Shown: positions 9,915 to 19,993, counted from the stretch's first letter. The stretch is 52,439 bases of DNA from Lacticaseibacillus camelliae DSM 22697 = JCM 13995 (GCF_001311195.1 NZ_BBAJ01000008.1:1-52439), one strand, 5' to 3'. Numbers and translations are program-made. Notes: generated by a model not told the origin, from the sequence alone.

Positions 9915-10418
9915 TTACTTGCGCTCGCTGACGCGCCAGGATTGCGGAATGGCGAAGTCGTAGGTGGTGGTAAGCACCTGGCCATTTTGGCCGGAGCCGG
10001 CGAAGAGGAAGGCGGCAAAGGTGTCCTTGTAACGCAGCTCGGTGCGCTTGATAGTCACGTGCGCTTGCCGTGAATTGGTGCGGTGCAGCTTTACATCAGT
10101 ATTGACGCCGGGCTTTGCCACTGAGACCTTTTTGCTGAGCGGATTCTTGCGGTAGACCACCGCGAGATTTTGCTTGGCGGTGCCGATTGGGACGGTCAGG
10201 ATTGTGTGATCAGCCGCACCGACGATTTCAGTGGTTTGGGTGAACACTTTGGTGGTCATGCCGAAGCGCGAGGCGTCATTGGCCGCAATGGCGCCGACGC
10301 TGGCAATCAGCAAGACGCCGAGCCCCGCGATCCAGATCCGGCGGCGCAGGGAGCGTTGGCCCAGCACCGCGACCAGAAAAAGCGCCAGTGCCGCAACAAT
10401 TAGGATAACCAGAATCAT
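9915..10418 (-). CDS. DUF4811 membrane-anchored protein
   Basis: A 167-residue protein of unknown function with two N-terminal hydrophobic segments (ILVILIVAALALFLVAVLG, then IWIAGLGVLLIASVGAIAA) followed by a mostly beta-type extracytoplasmic domain. It matches my memory of DUF4811 proteins, which in lactobacilli sit next to LmrB-like pumps. Its ATG overlaps the stop of that pump gene (ATGA at 10415-10418), so the two are coupled and probably work together, for example as an accessory subunit; that role is inference. Confidence 0.75.
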   Translation of the reverse strand: MILVILIVAALALFLVAVLGQRSLRRRIWIAGLGVLLIASVGAIAANDASRFGMTTKVFTQTTEIVGAADHTILTVPIGTAKQNLAVVYRKNPLSKKVSVAKPGVNTDVKLHRTNSRQAHVTIKRTELRYKDTFAAFLFAGSGQNGQVLTTTYDFAIPQSWRVSERK

Positions 10419-11874
10419 GAGCGGTCCCCTCCTTGATCAATGGTGTCGTTGGTTAGGCGCAAACTAAGCAGAAACCCGATGGCGGCAAAAATCAGCGACA
10501 CCACGAAGGCTGCGCGGTAGCCGGCCACGGTCGCAGTTTGCATTTGGCGCGCAAAGGCGATCGGGTTGCTTTTGGCTAAGCCGGCGGTCGGCGTCTGGCC
10601 TTTGGTGACCGAGGCCAGTACGGAAACCAGGATCGCGGTGCCAATTGACGCCGCAATCTGGCGCACGGTGTTGTTGACAGCCGTCCCGTGGTTGATCAGG
10701 TTGTCCGGCAGGGCGTTCATGCCGCTGGTGGTGACGGGCATGGTGACCATGGTAATACCGAACATCCGGACCGTGTACAGCACCGTCACGAACAGGATAG
10801 GCGTATCCGGCGTCAGGGTGATCAGCGGGAACGTGCCGACCAGCAGCAGGAACAGGCCGGTCGTGGCCAGCCGCTTGGCGCCCATGCGGTCAAAAATCCG
10901 GCCGGTGATCGGCGACATGATCCCCATCATGATGGCCCCAGGCAGGAGGATCAGCCTGAGTGGAAGGCGCTTTGGCCGCGAATCGTCTGGATGTACATCG
11001 GCAGGACCATTTCCACGCCGACCATCGACATGAAGGCGACGGCCGTCAAGATCACGGACAGGGTGTAGGTTTTGCTGGTGAACACGCGCAGCTCCAGCAG
11101 CGGTTTGTCCAGGTGCAGCTGGCGGTAGACAAAGGCCGCCACGACCACAATGCCGAGGACCAAGCTGCCGATGACGATCGGGGAGCCCCAGCCGGCATCG
11201 CCGACGCTTGAGAAGCCGTACAGCAGCGAGCCAAACCCGATGGTGGACTCAACGACGGATAGCACGTCGATTTTAGGATTCGTCGTGGTCAGCACCTTGC
11301 GCATCGAATAGGATGACAAAATGAGCACCAGCGCGGCGATCGGCAGGATGACGGAAAACAGCGAGCGCCACGAGTGGTTGAGCAGGATCCAGCCAGACAG
11401 GGTTGGCCCGACCGCCGGTGCCAGGCCGATGACGATGCCAGCCAGACCCATGGCGGAACCCCGTTTGTTTGGCGGGAAGACTGAGTACATGACGGTCTGG
11501 AAGGTCGGCGCGGACATGCCGACGCCCATCGCCTGAATCAGCCGGCCTGTCAGCAGCATCGGGAAACTGACCGCGAAGCGCGAGATCAAGGTGCCGACGA
11601 AAAAGATTGAAATGGCGGTCATGTACAGGTACTTCACGTTGAATTTGCTGAGTAACCACGCCGAAACGGGGATCATGATCCCCATCACGAGCATGAACCC
11701 GGTGGTTAACCATTGGACGGCCGACGCGTTGATGTGGAAAGTTTTCATCAGCGTGGGAAAGGCCGTGGTCAGGATCGTCTGCGTCAGGAACGTCGTAAAC
11801 GTCCCAATCAGCATGGTGACAACGAGCAAGTTTCGATTGTAAGGCTTGCCGTTGACGTCTGTGGGCTGAGTCAT
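10415..11874 (-). CDS. DHA2-family multidrug efflux MFS permease (LmrB-like), one frameshift
   Basis: Second DHA2 exporter of the window. TM1 region TTFLTQTILTTAFPTLM, then VQWLTTGFMLVMGIMIPVSA, GRLIQAMGVGMSAPTFQT (motif A/C region) and, after the break, GIMSPITGRIFDRMGAKR and MNALPDNLINHGTAVNNT. One base is missing at about 10955, restoring GLILLPGAIMMG; corrected length 486 residues. Start ATG 11874 has AAGGGA upstream; the longer in-frame start at 11925 is inside the AT-rich promoter region (11880-11940). Overlaps the DUF4811 gene by 4 nt. No regulator gene is adjacent. Confidence 0.85.
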
Positions 11875-12000
11875 GTAATTTTCATTCCCTTCAATAATTA
11901 AAATTGCAATTAATAAGTCTATCACTAATTAATGGTAAGTTACAACTCTTACGTATGGAAAGCTGATTGCCGACCGCACGCGGTCCCTACCTCAGAGGAC

Positions 12001-12028
12001 AAAAAAATAGGCCTGAGCCCAGGTCTAT
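12001..12028 (-). terminator. Terminator after the CorC/HlyC-type gene
   Basis: On the minus strand ATAGaCCTG pairs with CAGGcCTAT (one mismatch) around a GGCT loop, followed by seven T. It is 16 nt past the stop at 12044. Confidence 0.75.
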
Positions 12029-12043
12029 CCGCTTTTCTGAAAC

Positions 12044-13432
12044 TTAAACTGGTAATTCTTCATCTTCACCGTCGCCGTCAACGTCCATGGCCTTCGGAAT
12101 CTCCGGCCCCACTGTGACGTTGAACCAGTTGGCAAAGCCGCGGCTATAATCCGTGACAGTGAGATTGAACCGGTCCAGCACCACTGAATCATTGAGCTTG
12201 AGGTCGGGGTAATCTTCCATCAAAAAGCCCGCGATAGTGACGATGTTGGCATTTTCAAACTGCTTGAGATCAACGTGGAAGAACCGCTCAAAGTCGTACA
12301 GCGTCGTTTTGCCAGACACCTTGAAGACGTTTGCCTGGCCTGTTTTGATGATGTACTCGTCGGACACGTCATCGATCTCGTCCTTGACGGTCCCAAACAG
12401 TTCCTCGTAGATATCCTTATCAGTGACGATGCCGCTGGTGCCGCCGTACTCGTCAACGACCACGACAATTGGGGTCTGTTTTTTTGATCATCTGCTGCAG
12501 GATCGAGTTGATTGGCGTCGCTTCAGGCACCGTGACCATGGCGCGCAGGAGCTTGGACACGTGAACCGTGTCGTCCACTTGCGCTTGTTTGACGAGGTCG
12601 TAGATGTAGACGTACCCGAGCACCTTATCCTTGTCGCCGTCAGCCACGACCGGGAAGCGAGAGTAACCCTCTTGCAGGTAGTCGCGAATGACCTCGTGCA
12701 CGGTCGCGTTGATATCGATCACGACCAGACTGGTGCGATCCACCATAATGTCGTGCGCGGTTTTGTCGTTGAGATCAAAGGCCCGCTGCATATAGGTGAC
12801 ATCGTTTTGCTCCATGTCGCCGTTATCAATGGCGGCCTTGGACAGGTTCAGGATTTCGGCTTGGCTGAAGGCCTCGTTGCTTTCATCGGCCGGTTTCATG
12901 CCCATCAGGCGCACCAGCCCGTTAGCGCTGACGTTCAGCAGCCACACGAACGGGTAGAAGATGCTGTGAAAATAGTGTAGTGGGGTGACGACGATCATCA
13001 GGACCTTGACGGGAATATCGATCGCGATGTTTTTCGGCACGATTTCCGTGATCACGACTTCTAGGTACGTCAGCACAATGACCCCGAGCACGGCGCCAAT
13101 CGCGTGGAGACTCCCGTTAGGCAGTGCCAGATGCGTCATTTTCATGACGTCGATCAGCAAAAAGGTGACAAAATCTTCCCCGATCCAGCCGAGGATGATG
13201 CCGCAGACTGAGGTGCCGACCTGCGTGGTGGATAGATATTCATTCAGTCGCTGGACCATGCGCAGCGCGCGCTGCAATTTTTTTTGCGATTGCCCTGACC
13301 CTTGTCGATCATGTCTTCCAACGCGCTTGGCCGACTTTGGACCAGCGCAAACTCCGCTGCCACGAAAAAAATGGCAAACACAAACGTAATGACTAACACA
13401 ACTAGATTAGAGGCAACTTGGCCACCATCCAT
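12044..13432 (-). CDS. CNNM/CorC-HlyC family membrane protein with CBS pair, two frameshifts
   Basis: A membrane protein of the hemolysin-C/CorC (TlyC) family, thought to act in magnesium or cobalt transport. Order: DUF21 membrane domain (TM at about residues 8-27, then further TMs reading GTSVCGIILGWIGEDF and PKNIAIDIPVKVLMIVVTPL), two CBS repeats (MVDRTSLVVIDINATVHEVI; then VVVVDEYGGTSGIVTDKDIY), and a C-terminal CorC_HlyC domain. The frame breaks in an 8-A run near 13280 (one base short of 9) and a 7-A run near 12480 (one over 6). Corrected length is 462 residues. Start ATG 13432 follows GAGGA. Confidence 0.88.
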
Positions 13433-13527
13433 TGATTCGATTCCTCATTTCTTGGTATTCTTTGAGACTATTGTAGCATTATACACGTACCAGTGAGTTA
13501 TGCTAGCAAAAGAGGGGAGTGATTCTC

Positions 13528-14273
13528 GTGGACCAAATCACCATGGTACGAAAAAGCGTGGCAGCGTATCAGCAGGATCCGGTTAAACCGCAAGGCGAGC
13601 TGATTTCGGAACGGCTGCCGGAAACGCCAGCCAAGGGCAAAACTTCGCCGCAGTGGCAGGTGATCAACGAGGACGTGGTCAAAACCATGGCTCGCCTGAG
13701 CGGTCACATCGGCGTGATGAACTTTGCCAGTCCGACGACGCCCGGCGGTGGGGTCGAGTACGGCGCCCACGCCCAAGAGGAAAGCATCGCCAAGTGCACC
13801 TACCTGCTGCCTGTGCTGCAGCAGTTCGAGCAGTCGTATTACCAGCCAACCGACTAGATGCCAATAGGGGCCTGTTCAGCAGTGCGTTGATTTACGCCGC
13901 CCGCGTGCGGCAGGTGTTTGATGACGCCAGCCGCGAGCTCACTGACCATTATGTCGATGTTGCGACCGTGGCGGCACCAAATCGCAGCGCGTATCCTGGC
14001 TTGACCGACGCGGATACCACCCCGGACATTACCCTTAAAATCAGCCAGACGCTGCGGGCGTTCAAGACGCACGGCGCTGATCACCTGATTTTAGGCGCGT
14101 TTGGCAGTGGGGTATTCGGCAATCCGCTGCCCCAAGTTGCCACGATTTTTCGCCAGCAGCTGCTGCGGCCTGAATTTAATGGGGCCTTTCCAGAAATTGT
14201 TTTCTCGATCTATGACCCGGACGGCGGCCGCGTGCAGGTGTTTGAGGAAACCTTGGCTGGGTGGCACGACTAA
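13528..14273 (+). CDS. Bacterial-type poly(ADP-ribose) glycohydrolase (TIGR02452 / DUF2263), one frameshift
   Basis: Predicted to hydrolyse ADP-ribose polymers or conjugates. The catalytic signature of bacterial-type PARG, GGG-X6-8-QEE, is present as GGGVEYGAHAQEE at about residue 75, preceded by NFASPTTP; the macrodomain-like GAFGSGVFGNP lies in the second half. One base is missing at about 13850, restoring YQPNRLDANRG; corrected length 248 residues. GTG at 13528 is preferred over GTG 13519 because AGAGGGGAG ends at 13519, 8 nt before it; ATG 13543 is another option. It stands alone between two minus-strand genes, and no ADP-ribosyltransferase partner is visible nearby. Confidence 0.85.
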
Positions 14274-14303
14274 AAAAGTGCCTCCCGCGATGCGGAAAGC
14301 ACT
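14272..14303 (-). terminator. Terminator of the methyltransferase-like gene
   Basis: Minus-strand stem of 12 bp with three G-U pairs (14277-14288 with 14292-14303), ATC loop and six T. It overlaps the stop codon of the convergent PARG gene. Confidence 0.8.
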
Positions 14304-14314
14304 GACTGGTTAAA

Positions 14315-14887
14315 CTAGCCACGATTGCGCCGCCACTTAGATGCCGGCGGCGTGATTTTGGCGCGATGGGCGACCACGACAAACAGTTTCGTGCCGGTGG
14401 GCTGCTGACTGGGCGCAAAGCATTCACTGACGGTGATCAAGCTGGATAAGTTTGCCTTGACCTGGCTGGCATCGGCGGCGCCAGTGACGGCGAGGACCAT
14501 CTCGCCGCTTGGCCGCAGCAGCTTGGCCAGGTGATGAGTGCTTTGGCGCAGATCTTCTGCCGGAAAGGCAAAGGGGCCGATAATCACGTCGTAGGGCCCG
14601 GTCAAAAGATCGAAGCGCCGGTCCGGCATGATGCGGTAGCGTAGACGATCAGAGCTCGCAACGGCGCGCGCGGCACTGATTGCATTGCGGTCGCGGTCCA
14701 CACCCAGCACCGCAATCGCACCGGCGTTGATGGCAGCGCGGCAGAAGGCGCCGTCGCCAGAGTGAATCGCAAGGACCCGCTTGCCTTCAAGGTCAGGCGC
14801 TTTTTGCGCAAGCACGGGCCACAGCGGCTGGTTGCTGCTCGTCGGCAAGGCGCCTTCAGCAGGTTTCATGGTGGGATAAGGTTCCAT
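14315..14887 (-). CDS. Class I SAM-dependent methyltransferase-like protein
   Basis: 190 residues. A Rossmann-like motif I is seen as VLAIHSGDGAFCRAAINAGA with an acidic end of strand 2 (VLGVDRD), then PYDVIIGPFAFPA and LLRPSGEMVLAV, the usual spacing for small class I methyltransferases. The glycine motif is not canonical (no GxGxG), so activity is uncertain. Substrate unknown. Start ATG 14887 has AAAGG upstream. It ends 61 bp before lysA's upstream neighbour region begins and has its own terminator. Confidence 0.65.
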   Translation of the reverse strand: MEPYPTMKPAEGALPTSSNQPLWPVLAQKAPDLEGKRVLAIHSGDGAFCRAAINAGAIAVLGVDRDRNAISAARAVASSDRLRYRIMPDRRFDLLTGPYDVIIGPFAFPAEDLRQSTHHLAKLLRPSGEMVLAVTGAADASQVKANLSSLITVSECFAPSQQPTGTKLFVVVAHRAKITPPASKWRRNRG

Positions 14888-14947
14888 ATTTGCACAACCT
14901 TTCGCTACTATTATACGAGAACTGACCTTAGGGTGCCAGGCTGGCAG

Positions 14948-16236
14948 TTAGAGATAGCTGAGGTCGTTTTTCGTCAGGTCGGCGTAGCTTTCGCGGCGCA
15001 CAACGAGTTTGGCCTGGCCATTTTCGGCGAACACGACGGCAGGGCGCGGGTTGCGGTTGTAATTGGAGGCCATTGAGTAGCCGTATGCGCCAGTGGCCAG
15101 CACTGCGACCACGGCGCCAGCTTCTAAGTGGGGCAACTTGGCCTGATCGATCAAAATATCGCCCGACTCGCAGTACTTGCCGACCAGCCGCACCGTTTCT
15201 GTTGCTTCGGCGTGCGGGTCGGCGGCCGGCACCGCCTGGTAGTCGGCCTGGTAAAGCGCCGGGCGAATGTTGTCGCCCATCCCGCCATCCACGGCAACAA
15301 ACGGCTTGAGTCCTGGCACGTCCTTGCGACTGCCAACGGTGTAGAGTTGGTAGCCGGCAGGGCCGACAATCGAACGGCCGGGTTCGATCCAAATCGCCGG
15401 GGTGGCAAACGGCAGGTCGGCCGCTGCAATGGTATCAAGGATGGCGGCAACAAAATCTTCCGCGGGCAGCGGGTCATCACTGTCGGTGTACGCAATCCCA
15501 AAGCCGCCGCCAAGGTTCAGAACCGTAGGCGTGAAATCGAGGGTCTCGTGCCAGTCGGTCAAGATGGCGAGCAGGCGCTTTGCCGCTGCCACAAACCCCT
15601 TGACCGCAAAAATTTGGCTGCCAATGTGGGCGTGGATGCCCAGCAGGTGCAGCTGCGGATCGGCCAGCACGCGGGTGGCTGCGGCCTTGGCCTGGCCGGA
15701 GTCGACATCAAAGCCAAACTTGCTGTCGGTTTGCCCTGTTTGGTCATACGCGTGCGTGTGGGCGGAAATTCCCGGCGTCACGCGCAGCAGGACGTCTTGG
15801 GTCCGGGCCGGCTGCTGCTTGAGCAGATCGGCCAGCAGGTCAAGCTCATGGAAGTTATCGATGATGATGGTGCCGACGTGCGCCGCTAGCGCCTGCTGAA
15901 GTTCTGCTTCGCTTTTGTTGTTGCCGTGAAAAGACACATGGGCCATTGGAAACTGCGCGGCCTGGGCCGTGTACAGTTCACCGCCGGAGACTACGTCCAC
16001 ATGGGCGTGCTCCTGGGCGGCGACTTGGTACATCGCGACTGTGGCGAAAGCTTGCTGGCATAACTGATCGCGTACTTGGCGTGGTGCGCCTTGAAAACCT
16101 TGGCAAACGCGCGAAATTGCGCGCGGATCGCCGCGACGTCGTACACGTAGGCCGGCGTTCCAAATTGCTGGGCCAGCGTCAATGCGTCGCAGCCTCCAAT
16201 CACCAAGTGACCTGCCGCATTCGTTTCAATCTTCAT
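14948..16236 (-). CDS. lysA: Diaminopimelate decarboxylase, one frameshift
   Basis: Last step of lysine synthesis: PLP-dependent decarboxylation of meso-diaminopimelate. Seen: GTPAYVYDVAAIRAQF near residue 37, the PLP-lysine region YAISYASK, HVDVVSGGELYTA, LGIHAHIGSQI, VLNLGGGFGIAY, IEPGRSIVGPAG and YCESGDIL (conserved Cys), ending with YGYSMASNYN. One base is missing at about 16046, restoring SKAFATVAMYQVA; corrected length 429 residues. GGGAGG 7 nt before ATG 16236 decides the start. Divergent from dapF across 124 bp; both act on diaminopimelate. Confidence 0.92.
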
Positions 16237-16302
16237 GACAATGCCTCCCGAAGTCAGTTTAAGCAAAGTCTAGCCTTTGCCAGTCGGCTGGTCAATCATC
16301 GA

Positions 16303-16331
16303 TGGCAAGCCGCATGCGCTTGTGCTACAAT
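16303..16331 (+). promoter_or_regulatory. Putative dapF promoter
   Basis: TGGCAA (16303-16308), 17-nt spacer, TACAAT (16326-16331) with an extended -10 TG at 16323-16324. It lies 29 bp before dapF. Confidence 0.5.
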
Positions 16332-16360
16332 TTAGCCACTTATTATGAGGAGGCTTTCGA

Positions 16361-17356
16361 ATGGCTGAATTGCGCCGCGTCCACGGCTCGGAAAACACTT
16401 TTTTTCTATTGGATCAAACCACGCTTGAGCACCAATTATCACGCGCGGAATTGGTGACGCTGACCAAACGGCTGAGCAGCCGGGAGACCGGACTGCTCGG
16501 TGGGGCGGACGGTATGCTGATCGTCGACGACGCGGCAGGCGCTGTGGGCCGCATGACCGTCATCAACGCGGATGGTAGTCTAGCCAAGATGTGTGGCAAT
16601 GGGCTGCGGACCGTTGCGCGCTACCTCAGTGAGAAGACTGGCCAGCAGCAGTTCACCGTTCAAACCGAAGAGGCGGCGCTGCGGGTGCGCCATGTGGCAG
16701 ATTTTGCTGCCGGCGTGCCAGGCTTTTCGGTGGAGATCTCCCCAGTCAGCTTTGCCTCCAGCGCTTTGCCGTTTGCCGCGTTGGGCACGGATAAAATCGT
16801 TGACCAGGTGCTGCCGGCACTAGACCCAGCGTTGCGCTTCACGGCGGTGGCGGTGCCGAACCCGCACCTGATCGCGTTCGTCTCTGAAGCTGAACTTAAT
16901 GGAGAAAAGATCGGGGCGCTGGGCAAAAAGCTTAACGCGCCCAACCCGTACTTCCCAGAAGGGGTCAACGTCACGTTTGCCGCCATCGAAGGGGCGCACA
17001 CCTTGTTCGCGCGCACGTATGAGCGTGGGGTCGGCTTCACCAATGCGTGCGGTACCGGGATGGCGGCCACCAGCCTCGCCTTTGTGCTGACGCACCCTGA
17101 GGCCGCTGCACTGGATCAACTCAACACGGTTTACAATCCGGGCGGCGTGGTCCAAACCAACGTGCACGGCAGCGGGGCCGATTACTGGATCGAGCTGATC
17201 GGTAACGCGACGACGACCCACCTGATCGATGTGCCGGAAACCGCGTTGCACCAGGGCCGGTTTGGCGGCGCCCAAATCGCCGAAACCGGCGAGGAGGCCG
17301 CCTACCAGCGATTTGTGGCGACCTTGCCTTACCGCGACGTCATCGCCGCAATCTAA
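16361..17356 (+). CDS. dapF: Diaminopimelate epimerase
   Basis: Converts LL- to meso-diaminopimelate, feeding both peptidoglycan and LysA. The two catalytic cysteines are present: KMCGNGLRTVARYL at about residue 75 and TNACGTGMAATSLAF at about residue 230. GSENTFFLLDQ replaces the usual GNDF-type N-terminal motif. Frame intact, 331 residues, slightly longer than the typical 270-330. GAGGAGG sits 8 nt before ATG 16361. Divergent from lysA. Confidence 0.93.
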   Translation: MAELRRVHGSENTFFLLDQTTLEHQLSRAELVTLTKRLSSRETGLLGGADGMLIVDDAAGAVGRMTVINADGSLAKMCGNGLRTVARYLSEKTGQQQFTVQTEEAALRVRHVADFAAGVPGFSVEISPVSFASSALPFAALGTDKIVDQVLPALDPALRFTAVAVPNPHLIAFVSEAELNGEKIGALGKKLNAPNPYFPEGVNVTFAAIEGAHTLFARTYERGVGFTNACGTGMAATSLAFVLTHPEAAALDQLNTVYNPGGVVQTNVHGSGADYWIELIGNATTTHLIDVPETALHQGRFGGAQIAETGEEAAYQRFVATLPYRDVIAAI

Positions 17357-17370
17357 GCTTAGCTAAAAAA

Positions 17371-17407
17371 AACGCCCCGGTTCAGTTTTTCGCTGAACCG
17401 GGGCGTT
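17371..17407. terminator. Bidirectional terminator between dapF and the 17417-17781 gene
   Basis: A perfect 15-bp stem (17371-17385 with 17393-17407), TTTTTCG loop, preceded by eight A. The minus strand has the longer T-run; the plus strand has only TTT. Confidence 0.9.
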
Positions 17408-17416
17408 TGCGTCTGG

Positions 17417-17781
17417 CTAGTCCACAAAGACGAGCTGGAACTCATTGTTCTTAGTATCAATGTTGACGGCCACGTGGCGATTGAGGTCTTGAACCATGTT
17501 GCGCGCGAAGTTCATTTTATCCTCAAAATCCTTGTAGGCCTTAGTTTCCGGAATACTTGTGTAGTCAAAGTTTTCGCCGATAAAGGCGGGGTCCGTGACA
17601 AAGCGCAGGTTGTTCTGGTCGTGGCGACTGCCTGGCTTCAGGACGCTGTCAATGTAGTGGAAAAGCGTCGTCGGCGCAAAGTTCAGCGGCTTGTCGAGCT
17701 CCGTTTGAATCGTGAAGTTCGGCGCGTCATCGACCAGCGAGTCGTTCACCTGCACCTGGTCAATCCTTGGTATAGTTTCAT
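17417..17781 (-). CDS. Conserved hypothetical protein, frame break near the start
   Basis: About 121 residues, not recognised. The body reads RIDQVQVNDSLVDDAPNF ... PLNFAPTTLFHYIDSVL ... NRHVAVNIDTKNNEFQLVFV, a soluble acidic protein. The best start by ribosome site is ATG 17781 (AAGGAG about 9 nt upstream, TATAAT on the minus strand at 17811-17816), but it is out of frame with the body; one missing base at about 17768 would give MKLYQRIDQVQVN. The in-frame ATG at 17824 is upstream of the -10 box and is therefore unlikely. Confidence 0.6.
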
Positions 17782-17845
17782 AAGCGCACACTCCTTTCCG
17801 CTTTGGGTCTATTATAACGCACATGGGTCAAGACAGGTTTGCACA

Positions 17846-18634
17846 TCACTTCAGGTACAAGGCGCGCAAATCGCGACGTTCGGCGTCGCTTAACGTGAGC
17901 TCGTTTTTCAGGTAGTTCGGCAGGTTGCCGTATTCCCGGTTTATGGTGTTAAGCGCGGAGTCCAGGTACTCGTTGGCCACGCCGCCCAGGGACCGGTACG
18001 ACGATTGCAGCGCTGGTGAGCCGCCCGCCTGAATCACCTCGTCCACCATCCGCTGGCCTTCCGCCACTAGGTAAAGATTCGAAGCCAAATAGTCCTGGCG
18101 AATCGTGATGGGATCGACGCCGAGCGCGGTCAGCAGGTACACCGCGCCCATGCCGGTGCGGTCCTTGCCGGCGCTGCAGTGAAACAGGACCGCGCCGTCA
18201 CTGCCTTGGCTTAAAAGCACATCGAAAAACTGGCGGTACGCTTTTTTTGCGCTGGGCTGCACCACGATGCTGGCGTACGTGTTGACCATGCTGCGAAAGC
18301 CGGCGAGCGGGTCCTTGGCCAGCTCGGTGTGGCGCGCTTCTTCCGCCTCTTCGGTGACCTTGGTTTCATCAGTGGGGAAAACCGGATCGAACAGGTCCTG
18401 CGCGCCGGCGGGAACCTGGTCAGGGGCATCGGCGCGTTCCTGGGGCGAGCGGAAGTCGACGATGGCTTGCAGCCCGTAATCCGTCAGATAGGTCAGATCA
18501 GTTGCGGAAAGCTCATTGAGTCGGCCCGACCGCAGCAGGCGGTGGGTGCGCACCGTTTGGCCGGCCTTCGTCTTGTAGCCGCCGAGGTCGCGAAAATTAA
18601 AGCCGTGGTGAATGGGAAGAACGATGGGTGTCAC
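17846..18634 (-). CDS. Tyrosine-protein phosphatase, IphP/DSP-like (Y_phosphatase3)
   Basis: A cysteine-based phosphatase with the signature HCSAGKDRTG (CX5R) at about residue 155 and the family N-terminus NFRDLGGYKT, plus LLRSGRLNEL and VDFRSPQERADAPD (possible general acid region). 262 residues, frame intact. GTG start at 18634 follows AAGGAGG. Such proteins may dephosphorylate phosphotyrosine or phosphoinositides; the host substrate is unknown. It is separated from the upstream XRE gene by a terminator, so it is transcribed on its own. Confidence 0.85.
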   Translation of the reverse strand: MTPIVLPIHHGFNFRDLGGYKTKAGQTVRTHRLLRSGRLNELSATDLTYLTDYGLQAIVDFRSPQERADAPDQVPAGAQDLFDPVFPTDETKVTEEAEEARHTELAKDPLAGFRSMVNTYASIVVQPSAKKAYRQFFDVLLSQGSDGAVLFHCSAGKDRTGMGAVYLLTALGVDPITIRQDYLASNLYLVAEGQRMVDEVIQAGGSPALQSSYRSLGGVANEYLDSALNTINREYGNLPNYLKNELTLSDAERRDLRALYLK

Positions 18635-18685
18635 GATAAAACCTCCTTGATGGATTCGGTTTCAGTATACCGAAGGCGGCCAAAA

Positions 18686-18713
18686 TAAAAAAAGCCGCCT
18701 GGACAGGCGACTT
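18686..18713 (-). terminator. Terminator of the XRE regulator gene
   Basis: Minus-strand AAGTCGCCT (18705-18713) pairs with AGGCGGCTT (18692-18700; one G-U), loop GTCC, followed by seven T. Confidence 0.85.
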
Positions 18714-18723
18714 TGTGACGCGC

Positions 18724-19116
18724 TTAGTCCTGCTCCGCCGCACTGCCGATGATCATACCGGCGGTGAAGGAAGCCACTAAGTCTTTTTTGGTCTGCGGCA
18801 AGCGAGAGCCGTTGTACGTCAGTATCGTGTTGTCTGCAAGCAGATCTTCAACGCGGATCACATTGTACTCATCAAGGTCGATCGCATCGCGATTGGTCGC
18901 GTACTTGTCCGGGTAGGCAAGTGCGAGGATATTGTTCGCGTCCGTGTTGTAGTACTCCGCAAGCTTGCGGATACTGCGTTCACTGGGAATCGTTTGATCG
19001 TTTTCCCACTTGGTAAAGCTGGCCGGGGAGGTGTGCGTGGCCTTAGCGACTTCAACGATGGACTCGCCGCGGCCCTTGCGAATCTGACGCAAGGCACTGC
19101 CAACTGTTTCTGTCAT
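18724..19116 (-). CDS. XRE-family transcriptional regulator
   Basis: 130 residues. Helix-turn-helix at about residues 8-60: LRQIRKGRGESIVEVAKATH, then TSPASFTKWENDQTIPSER and IRKLAEYYNTDANNIL. The C-terminal half (from about 70) has no recognised domain. Frame intact. Target unknown; it faces away from the universal stress gene at 19410 across 293 bp of AT-rich DNA in which I see no other gene, so it might control that intergenic promoter region. Confidence 0.8.
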   Translation of the reverse strand: MTETVGSALRQIRKGRGESIVEVAKATHTSPASFTKWENDQTIPSERSIRKLAEYYNTDANNILALAYPDKYATNRDAIDLDEYNVIRVEDLLADNTILTYNGSRLPQTKKDLVASFTAGMIIGSAAEQD

Positions 19117-19409
19117 ATTTTCACCACATTCCTATAAGTTAGAATCACTAAACCAATTGAAATCGGTTCACCGTTCAATTTAGCTTTTTTACTGGGAAAA
19201 TGCAATTATTCGCGGGCGTTTTTATCGATTTTTTTATTGTCAACATTCAATAGAAACCCTTTGCAAATCTGAAAGCCCCTGTTAGACGATTTTTTTACTC
19301 TTAAAAAAAAGCTTATCTGTGGTCTGCGAAAGCGTCTGCCGCCGTGATGCTTCTGCTTGTTTTTAACGGGCTGATGATTTACGCTTGAAGAAAGAGAGGG
19401 TGTGATCAC

Positions 19410-19858
19410 ATGGATCAAGAATATACCACGATACTGGTTCCAGTTGATGGCTCCGACGAGGCTGAGCTGGCATTCAGCAAGGCGGTCAAGGTCGCACAGA
19501 CCAACCACGCCCACCTGGACATCTTGAACGTCCTTGACACGAAGCAGTTTATTGGCGGTTACGGCGGCATGATTTCAGGCGATGCGATTTATCAGCTGAC
19601 CCAGGATGCGCAAAAGTATCTGGAGGCTTGCAGGAGCGGGCCGAGAAGGCCGGACTGGCCGACGTGGCGATTCACGTGCGCTTCGGCAATCCGAAAAATG
19701 TCATCGCGACTGATTTTCCGCACGATCACAAGACTGATTTGATCATGATCGGCGCCACGGGGCTGAATGCGGTCGAACGCGTGCTGGTGGGCTCGGTCAC
19801 CGAGTACGTCAACCGCACCGCGCCATGTGATGTGCTGATCGTCAAAACTGAAGCTTAG
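19410..19858 (+). CDS. Universal stress protein UspA family, one frameshift
   Basis: A small ATP-binding stress protein. N-terminus ILVPVDGSDEAELAFSKAV; ATP-binding GATGLNAVERVLVGSVTEYV (G-2X-G-9X-G-S/T) near the C-terminus, ending with CDVLIVKT. One base is missing at about 19629, which restores EALQERAEKAGLADVAIHV; corrected length 149 residues. GAGAGGGTG precedes the ATG. Followed by two terminators in a row. Confidence 0.88.
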
Positions 19859-19871
19859 TCAATCACTGAGG

Positions 19872-19936
19872 GTCTCGCTGCGGCGGGGCTTTTTTAGGTG
19901 GGCCAGTCTGTGTTTGACGACAGCTGGCCCTTTTTT
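19872..19936 (+). terminator. Tandem terminators after the usp gene
   Basis: First: GTCTCGC (19872-19878) with GCGGGGC (19883-19889), G-U pairs allowed, then six T. Second: GGGCCAG (19900-19906) with CTGGCCC (19924-19930), then TTTTTT. Two consecutive hairpins should give tight insulation from the tag gene. Confidence 0.8.
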
Positions 19937-19993
19937 GGTCAGGCCTTGGAAAACTGCTTTTTGGCCGCGTAATCTACCTGCGGAGGTGCTAAT

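Noticed and set aside
15355-15400. A tRNA-like GGTTCGATCC string
   Set aside because: It is coding sequence of lysA (EPGRS region) with no acceptor or anticodon arms around it.
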